From Planctomycetota bacterium (GTDB taxonomy: Bacteria; Planctomycetota; B15-G4): a DNA stretch of 38,327 bases. The notes under the pieces are model-generated. The model saw nothing but the letters and a program-made list of their open reading frames with translations, searched no databases and was not told where the DNA came from. This document shows positions 33,181 through 38,327 of this stretch, piece by piece. Location: assembly GCA_029259695.1 (NCBI GenBank), contig JAJDEQ010000203.1, positions 1 to 38,327 of the forward strand, read 5' to 3'. The position numbers and the translations under genes are program-made. Each line of letters begins with the position of its first letter. Position 1 is the stretch's first letter.

Positions 33181-34566
33181 TTAGGGCACCGTCGGAGCCC
33201 GGGTCTCGTGGGGCCCGGGCTGGTCGATGCGCGTGCGTGCGATGGCCTGCCGAAAGCGGTGGCGGACGCGCAGGAGCATCGCCAGGGCCACCGCACCGAG
33301 CGCCACGACCATGCCCCACCAGGGGCCGGTGGGTACGTGGCCGCGCTCGAATGTGAGCCACCAGGCGATGGGCACCCCGAGCACCCAGAACCCGGTGATG
33401 TGCACGAGCATGGGCCAGAGCGTGTCGCCCGATCCGCGCAGCACGCCGCTGGCCACGACCTGCGTGCCGTCGAAGACCTGGAAGGCGCCCGCGATCGGGA
33501 TCAGCGCCGTGGCGACGAGCAGGGTGGAGGGCTGGTCCGGGACGTACAGGCGCGCCAGGGCTTCGGGCCACGTCAGCAGGGCGGCGGCCGACAGGCACAT
33601 GAAGCCGGCCCCGCCCGCGAGCGCGATGACCGCCGCGCGGCGCACGGCCCCGGGGTCCCCCTGGCCGATCCCGTGTCCCACGCGCACGGCCGCGGCGGCC
33701 GAGATGCCCAACGGCACCATGAACGCCAGGGACGCCAGGTTGATGGTGACCTGATGCCCGGCCAGCTCGTCGCTGCCCAACTTGCCCATCAGCAGGCCGA
33801 TGGCCGCGAAGGCGCCGAACTCCAGCATGAACTGCAGCCCGATCGGCGCGCCCAGATGCAGCATGCGTCCCAACGGTCGTCGCGCGAGTGCCCCCGGCAG
33901 CCACGGGCGCAGGTACGGGCGCAGGGCAGGCCAGGCGGTGGCCAGCAGCGCGAAGAACATCGCCCAGCGACACAGCACGGTGGCCCAGGCGCTGCCCACC
34001 GCACCCAGCCGCGGCGCGCCGGCGTGGCCGAACACCAGCGCCCAGTTGAGCAGGACGTTGAGCACGTTGGCGGCCAGCGTGACGACCACGATGTCGCGCA
34101 CCCGGTGCATGCCCTGGAGCGTCTGGCGCACGACGATGAAGAGCAGGAACGGGAGCACGCCGAGGATCGACACGAGCGCGTAGTCGGTGCCGACGGGGAT
34201 CACGTCGGCCGGTTGCTCGAAGGCGCGCAGCACCGGCTCGGTGAAGGCGATCAGCACGGTGATCGGCAGGCTGAGCAGCACCGACATCACGATCCCGCGC
34301 TGCAGCCCCTGGGCGATGGCCGCGTCGTCCCGGGCGCCGAAGGCCTGGGCCACCACGGGGTCGAGCCCCATCAGCACGCCCATGCCGAATGACGTCAGGA
34401 AGAACGTGTAGAAGTGACCCAGCGCGACCCCCGCCAGGTCGGTCGCGCCGAAGCGGCCGACCATCAGCGAGTCGACCACGCCCATGGCCATCAAGCCCAC
34501 CTGGACCACCACGATCGGCAGGGCCAGTCGAGCCTGGGCTCTCAGTTCTCGGCGCCAGGGCGACAT
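33181..34566 (-). CDS. MATE-family efflux transporter (NorM-like)
   Basis: Multidrug and toxin extrusion transporter of 461 residues with about 12 transmembrane helices arranged as two related six-helix halves. Family motifs are LALPIVVVQVGLMAMGVVDSLMVGRFGATDLAGVALG near the N-terminus, GMGVLMGLDPVVAQAFGA in helix 2, NVLLNWALVFGHAGAP at the end of the first half, and FAAIGLLMGKLGSDELAGHQVTIN opening the second. It exchanges cationic or lipophilic compounds for Na+ or H+. The start is ATG 34566; the frame extends to 34647 but includes the promoter region, and TACCGT within a 10-bp palindrome lies 6 nt upstream. The divergent glycerophosphodiesterase gene starts 110 bp away. The substrate is not predictable. 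Confidence 0.93.
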   Translation of the reverse strand: MSPWRRELRAQARLALPIVVVQVGLMAMGVVDSLMVGRFGATDLAGVALGHFYTFFLTSFGMGVLMGLDPVVAQAFGARDDAAIAQGLQRGIVMSVLLSLPITVLIAFTEPVLRAFEQPADVIPVGTDYALVSILGVLPFLLFIVVRQTLQGMHRVRDIVVVTLAANVLNVLLNWALVFGHAGAPRLGAVGSAWATVLCRWAMFFALLATAWPALRPYLRPWLPGALARRPLGRMLHLGAPIGLQFMLEFGAFAAIGLLMGKLGSDELAGHQVTINLASLAFMVPLGISAAAAVRVGHGIGQGDPGAVRRAAVIALAGGAGFMCLSAAALLTWPEALARLYVPDQPSTLLVATALIPIAGAFQVFDGTQVVASGVLRGSGDTLWPMLVHITGFWVLGVPIAWWLTFERGHVPTGPWWGMVVALGAVALAMLLRVRHRFRQAIARTRIDQPGPHETRAPTVP

Positions 34567-34572
34567 GGGGCC

Positions 34573-34582
34573 ACGGTACCGT
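34573..34582. promoter_or_regulatory. 10-bp palindrome containing a possible -10 for the MATE gene
   Basis: acggtaccgt is self-complementary. On the minus strand its TACCGT core lies 6 nt before ATG 34566. It could be promoter, operator or both. Confidence 0.3.
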
Positions 34583-34664
34583 TTCGGGAGCGCGGAGCCT
34601 TGCCGAACCGTAGGGCACGTCGAGCGCGCCGGAGAAACTCCCGGCACGTCTCGCGAGTGCGGAC

Positions 34665-34670
34665 TAGTCT
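34665..34670 (+). promoter_or_regulatory. Candidate -10 element (TAGTCT), leaderless glycerophosphodiesterase mRNA
   Basis: TAGTCT is followed by 6 nt and then ATG 34677. The AAGG in between is too close to the ATG to act as a normal ribosome site. Confidence 0.42.
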
Positions 34671-34676
34671 CAAGGT

Positions 34677-35444
34677 ATGCACCTCGAGCGTCCTCGTCGC
34701 CTGCCGGAGTTGCCCCGCGTCATCGGGCACCGCGGCGCCGCGAGTCGAGCGCCCGAGAACACCTTGGCAGGCATGCGCGCGGCTGCCGAACACGGCGCCG
34801 CATGGGTCGAGTTCGACGTGCGCCCGACGGCCGACGGGCAGCTCGTGCTGATGCACGACCAGACCGTCGAGCGAACCACGGACGGCAGCGGACGGCTGGT
34901 GGACATGTCGCTGGCCGACGTGTCCCGCCTCGACGCGGGCGCCTGGTTCGGCGCGCAGTTCACCGGCGAACGCGTTCCCACCCTGCAAGCAGCGATCGAT
35001 TTCCTGGCGGAGCGGCAGCTCGGCGTCAACGTCGAGATCAAGCCCACCCCGGGACGTGAGAAGGAGACGGGTCGGGCCGCCGCGCTGGTCATGTCAGCGC
35101 GGTGGCCCCCTCACCTTCCCACACCCCTGCTCTCGTCGGAGGACGAGCGCATCCTGAGCGCGGTCGCCGAGGTCGCCCCGCGCCTGCCGCGCGCCCTGGT
35201 GCTCGAGTCGCTCCCGGCGGACTGGCCCCAACGGGCCGTCGCGCTGGGGGTGTCGGGCTTGCACGTGGCGCACGAGCAGCTCGACCGGGAGACGATCGAG
35301 CGCATCACCGCTCACGGCCTGTGGGCCTGCGCCTTCACGGTCAACTCGCCCGACCGCGCCCGCGCCCTGTTCGAGGCGGGGGTCACGGCCGTCTTCAGCG
35401 ACGACCCGGGTTGGATCGCCGGCTCGGCGGTCCCGGCGGCCTGA
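34677..35444 (+). CDS. Glycerophosphodiester phosphodiesterase (UgpQ/GlpQ family)
   Basis: TIM-barrel enzyme of 255 residues without a signal peptide, so it is probably cytoplasmic like UgpQ. It releases sn-glycerol-3-phosphate and an alcohol from deacylated phospholipids. Catalytic and metal residues are visible in VIGHRGAASRAPENT (His18), WVEFDVRPTADGQLVLMHD (Glu45, Asp47, His60), VNVEIKPT and the C-terminal VFSDDPGW. The start is ATG 34677. The next gene, convergent by 82 bp, is glpD, which oxidises the glycerol-3-phosphate product, so the two form a short glycerophospholipid salvage route although they are transcribed toward each other. Confidence 0.94.
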   Translation: MHLERPRRLPELPRVIGHRGAASRAPENTLAGMRAAAEHGAAWVEFDVRPTADGQLVLMHDQTVERTTDGSGRLVDMSLADVSRLDAGAWFGAQFTGERVPTLQAAIDFLAERQLGVNVEIKPTPGREKETGRAAALVMSARWPPHLPTPLLSSEDERILSAVAEVAPRLPRALVLESLPADWPQRAVALGVSGLHVAHEQLDRETIERITAHGLWACAFTVNSPDRARALFEAGVTAVFSDDPGWIAGSAVPAA

Positions 35445-35526
35445 GCGGCCGACCACCCGGGACACGGCCCGTCAGCCGCGTCGCGCCGGTGACAGCGGTG
35501 GCCGTTCCGCGAGCCCCGTTCCGCGT

Positions 35527-37137
35527 TCAGCGCGCGAGCAGGGTGGGGGCGTCGCGGCCGACGTAGAAGCCGGTGCACTCGGCGACGGCTTCGCGTTCGG
35601 CGGGCGAGAGGTGCAGGCCCATCTTCGTGCGACGCCACAGGACGTCCTCGGCCGTGCGCGCCCACTCACGCTCGCAGAACCAGGCGATCTCCCGCTCGAA
35701 CAACGCCGGGCGGCCTTCCCGTCCACCGAAGCGGCGACCGAGGTCGTCGGGTGTGCGCGCGTCGCCGAGCACCTGGCGGGTGCGGGTGCCGTGCCGCGCG
35801 AACAGCGGGGTGACGCCGAGTGGCGGCAGATTGGGGTAGGCCCGGGCCAGCTCGCGTTGGTAGCGCTCGGCGTCCTGGGGCAGGTCGCCGCCCGGGAGCC
35901 TGGCGTGCGCCGTCCAGTTCGGGCCCATGCGGGGGAAGACGGAGCGCAGGCGCTCGACGGCGCGCTCCGACAGGCGCCGGTGGGTGGTGAGCTTGCCGCC
36001 GAAGACCGTGAGCAGCGGTCCGTGTCCACCGTCGTCGTCGACGTGCAGCACGTGGTCCCGGGTGGTCGCCGCGGGCTGCGCTGACTCGTCGGCGTACAGC
36101 GGGCGCACGCCGGCGTAGCTCCAGACCACGTCCGCGGGGAACAGGCTGCGGTCGAGGAAGTCCGTCGCCACGCGCGTGAGGTAGTCCACCTCTTCCTTGT
36201 CCACCGGGATCGGCCCCGTGCCCGGGGTCGGGACGTCCTCCAGCGAGACGTTCACCTCGGTTGTGCCGATGATCGAGAAGCGCTCTTCGAACGGCAGCAC
36301 GAACACCGGGCGACCGTCCGGCGGCTGGAGCAGGAACGCGTGATCGCCGGGATGTACGCGGGGCACGACGATGTTGTTGCCCTTGACCAGGCGCAGACCG
36401 GGTTTGGCGAGGACGCCGGCCACGTCGCCCAGGAACTGTCGCGCCCAGGGACCGGCGGCATTCACCAGCGCGCGGGCGTACACCACCCGGTCGCGACCTT
36501 CGTGCGGTTCGCTGTCCAGGGGGCCGGTCTCTTCCCCGGCGATCGGCATCGAACGCAGCAGCAGGCGCCAGCGCTCGCCTTCACGGCGGGCCGCCACACA
36601 CCGGGTGCGGGTCCAGATCGTGGCACCCTTCTCCTCGGCGGCGAGGGCGTTGAGCACGACCAGTCGTCCGTCGTCGACCCAGCAGTCGGAGTAGGCGAAG
36701 CCCTTGTCGAACTCGGGACGCAAGCCCTCGCCCAGGGCGTGCCGGCGCAGCGCCACGGTTTCGCTGCGCGGCAGGACCGACTGTCCGCCCAACCGGTCGT
36801 ACAGGAACAGGCCGGCGCGGGCCTTCCACGGACTGCCCCCGGCCAGGGGCAGCGGCACGGCGAAGCGCAAGGGCGTGACCAGGTGGGGCGCGGCGGCGAG
36901 CAGCAGTTCCCGCTCGGTCAGCGACTCGCGCAGCGTGCGGAACGCACCCAACTCGAGGGAGCACATGCCACCGTGGATCAACTTGCTCGAGGCGGACGAG
37001 ATCGCGCCGGCCAGATCGTGCTGTTCGCACAGCGCCACCGAGAGTCCGCGTCCTGCGGCGTCCCGAGCGATGCCCGTGCCGTTGATGCCGCCGCCGATGA
37101 TGAACAGATCCAGGGTGTCGTCGGTCTTGGGATGCAC
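35527..37137 (-). CDS. glpD: Aerobic FAD-dependent glycerol-3-phosphate dehydrogenase GlpD (atypical active-site motif)
   Basis: Membrane-peripheral flavoenzyme of 536 residues that oxidises glycerol-3-phosphate to dihydroxyacetone phosphate and feeds electrons to quinone. The dinucleotide motif is FIIGGGINGTGIARDAAGRG (12-31). GlpD landmarks are SSKLIHGG, FAYSDCWVDDGRLVVLNA, LVNAAGPWARQFL, GNNIVVPRVHPGDHAFLLQ, FSIIGTTEV, VVWSYAGVRPLYADES, LLTVFGGKLTTHRRL and the C-terminal EDVLWRRTKMGL. Oddly, where nearly all relatives read Leu-Arg-Tyr-Leu-Glu after SSKLIHGG, this protein has Met-Cys-Ser-Leu-Glu (58-62; codons at 36966-36952). The start is GTG 37137 without a clear ribosome site. The upstream neighbour (DUF2339) is 75 bp away on the same strand. 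Confidence 0.93.
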   Translation of the reverse strand: MHPKTDDTLDLFIIGGGINGTGIARDAAGRGLSVALCEQHDLAGAISSASSKLIHGGMCSLELGAFRTLRESLTERELLLAAAPHLVTPLRFAVPLPLAGGSPWKARAGLFLYDRLGGQSVLPRSETVALRRHALGEGLRPEFDKGFAYSDCWVDDGRLVVLNALAAEEKGATIWTRTRCVAARREGERWRLLLRSMPIAGEETGPLDSEPHEGRDRVVYARALVNAAGPWARQFLGDVAGVLAKPGLRLVKGNNIVVPRVHPGDHAFLLQPPDGRPVFVLPFEERFSIIGTTEVNVSLEDVPTPGTGPIPVDKEEVDYLTRVATDFLDRSLFPADVVWSYAGVRPLYADESAQPAATTRDHVLHVDDDGGHGPLLTVFGGKLTTHRRLSERAVERLRSVFPRMGPNWTAHARLPGGDLPQDAERYQRELARAYPNLPPLGVTPLFARHGTRTRQVLGDARTPDDLGRRFGGREGRPALFEREIAWFCEREWARTAEDVLWRRTKMGLHLSPAEREAVAECTGFYVGRDAPTLLAR

Positions 37138-37212
37138 GCATTGCCTCGCGGGCCGCTCGTTCGACGGGCCCGGCGACGCGGGACACGAGTCGTCGAGGAG
37201 TCGGGCCCCTCC

Positions 37213-38327
37213 CTATCGGTTCCCGTGGGGGCTGTCTTGCGCGTCGGATCCGGTGTTCTGGGAGGGGGGCGCGCGGACCCGCTGGTAGAGGAACGATGCG
37301 GCGACCAGCAGCACACCCAGTGCCAGGAAGGAACCGATGCGGTAGACCGTGTCGAGCTGCGCCATGTCGTTGAGGAAGACCTTCACGATCGTCAGCAGGA
37401 ACACGCTCAGCCCGGCCCAGCGCAACTCGGGTCGGCTGCGCATGAAGCCGAGCGCCACCAGTGCCGCGGCGTACAGGGCCCAGGCCGCCGAGGTCCAGAC
37501 CTGGGCGCGGAAGAGCGCCTCGGCCCGGGTGCCGTCGCCGATCGGACCGAGGCGGCCCCAGGCCCGGAGTTCGCCCGTGATCAGGGCCAACAGGAACACC
37601 GCTGCCGCCACCCGCGCCGCGGTCCCCAGGGCGCCTTGGCGTGAAGCGCCGATGATCGCCGCCGCTGCCGCCGCCGCGAGCCCCGCGGCGAAGAGCGGAT
37701 TGAAGGCCAACAGGAAGCTGCTGCGGTGGCCGTCGACGATCAGCATGAAGCCCACCGTGAGGGCGCCGACGAGGGGCACCAGCCAGGCCGGCATGCGTCG
37801 TGACAAGGCTCCCCGTCCCTCGGGCGCCAGCCGCGCGACCGCCACGGCGTACAGGCTCAGACCGGTCACGGCGGCTGCGTACCCGAACTCGAGCGCCGCC
37901 GAGCGGTAGCGGTCGGCATCCACGCTGAAATGACGCATGAGCTCGGTGCCGATCAGCGGCGTCGCCAGCCACAGGCCCAGGGTGGCGAACACGCTGCCTT
38001 CGAGGCCCGCCGGGTGCGCGTCCTTCAGCAGGCGCGAGACGATCAGCAGGGCCACCACCGGCGACAGCAGTGACAGGAACTCGAGCCGCAGGAACGGGAC
38101 GAACGGCGTGCGGTAGGCCTGCGGGGCGGCGTCCATGCCGTGCAGGATCGCGAGCAGGATGAAGATCAGCCCGCCCCAGGTGAACACCGCCGACGCGCGC
38201 TGCCGTCCGACGGCGACCAGCGCGACGCCCAGGGCGGCCCAGGCGGGCACGAGTGTCATGCCGCTCAACTGGATCGCCACGGCGGTGGCGAGCGCGGCGA
38301 GGCCGAAGGCGTCGAGCACCGCGCCGT
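37213..38327 (-). CDS. DUF2339-family multi-spanning membrane protein, C-terminal part
   Basis: The frame is open to the right window edge; GTG at 38319 is merely the first possible start inside the window. DUF2339 proteins are usually 800 residues or more, so roughly half may lie beyond. The visible 371 residues contain about ten or more hydrophobic helices. The C-terminal signature is diagnostic: WALYAAALVALGFMRSRPEL, then RWAGLSVFLLTIVKVFLNDM, then LDTVYRIGSFLALGVLLVAASFLYQR. The last 20 residues are polar. Function is unknown across the family. glpD lies 75 bp downstream on the same strand and could be read through. Confidence 0.85.
   Translation of the reverse strand, partial: GAVLDAFGLAALATAVAIQLSGMTLVPAWAALGVALVAVGRQRASAVFTWGGLIFILLAILHGMDAAPQAYRTPFVPFLRLEFLSLLSPVVALLIVSRLLKDAHPAGLEGSVFATLGLWLATPLIGTELMRHFSVDADRYRSAALEFGYAAAVTGLSLYAVAVARLAPEGRGALSRRMPAWLVPLVGALTVGFMLIVDGHRSSFLLAFNPLFAAGLAAAAAAAIIGASRQGALGTAARVAAAVFLLALITGELRAWGRLGPIGDGTRAEALFRAQVWTSAAWALYAAALVALGFMRSRPELRWAGLSVFLLTIVKVFLNDMAQLDTVYRIGSFLALGVLLVAASFLYQRVRAPPSQNTGSDAQDSPHGNR

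Noticed and set aside
1..38327. tRNA, rRNA, prophage, transposase, defence or biosynthetic gene cluster
   Set aside because: I looked on both strands and saw no cloverleaf, rRNA motif, integrase or transposase catalytic motif, or clustered modification enzymes. The genes are scattered housekeeping, envelope and regulatory functions.

Overview
This is a GC-rich bacterial chromosome segment, roughly 70% GC by eye. It carries about 27 protein genes on both strands and no RNA genes, CRISPR array, insertion sequence or prophage that I can see. Several features point to Planctomycetota or a similar lineage with many ECF sigma factors (Acidobacteriota is the main alternative). These are an ECF sigma factor of the type paired with Ser/Thr kinases, followed by a membrane kinase with TPR repeats; a second ECF factor of planctomycete type; and many lipoproteins and secreted enzymes. 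The assignment rests on family resemblance alone.

Layout. Positions 1-2022 hold the end of an M28 peptidase with a PDZ domain and a small acidic lipoprotein. Positions 2161-5600 hold the sigma/kinase pair, tail-to-tail with ftsH (5590-7611, minus) and a HIT hydrolase (minus). A roughly 300 bp divergent region leads to a very large alpha-2-macroglobulin lipoprotein (8430-14657), a membrane-anchored FadE-type acyl-CoA dehydrogenase and a PLP decarboxylase. Positions 18794-21807 hold a Rieske ferredoxin, a secreted helical-repeat protein, a VOC protein and a lipoprotein, with two 19-bp tandem repeats at gene ends. Positions 21977-25241 hold a sugar/sorbosone dehydrogenase lipoprotein, a bacilliredoxin-like protein divergent from an Rrf2 regulator across a clear palindrome, and an amidohydrolase. 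Positions 25364-31467 hold an LplT-like transporter, an M48 lipoprotein protease, a fused 5-oxoprolinase-type enzyme and a zinc-ribbon protein. Positions 31504-38327 hold apaH, a second ECF sigma factor, a MATE transporter, a glycerophosphodiesterase, glpD and the 3' part of a DUF2339 membrane protein.

How the genes fit together. Most transcription units are one to three genes long and switch strand often, with many tail-to-tail pairs. Plausible functional sets are signalling (sigma and kinase), envelope protein quality control and protection (FtsH, M48 protease, macroglobulin), thiol redox control (Rrf2 and bacilliredoxin) and glycerophospholipid turnover (glycerophosphodiesterase, GlpD, LplT-like transporter, FadE).

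The observations most worth following are: (a) a TAnnnT hexamer 6-8 nt before the start codon of several genes that lack a Shine-Dalgarno sequence, suggesting leaderless mRNAs; (b) a sigma factor whose acidic sigma-2.2 motif is replaced by Gln-Pro-Thr-Ser beside a kinase gene, suggesting a phospho-switch; (c) an AT-rich palindrome between the Rrf2 and bacilliredoxin genes; (d) 19-bp tandem repeats that copy the stop codon; and (e) a GlpD in which the usual Leu-Arg-Tyr of an active-site motif reads Met-Cys-Ser.
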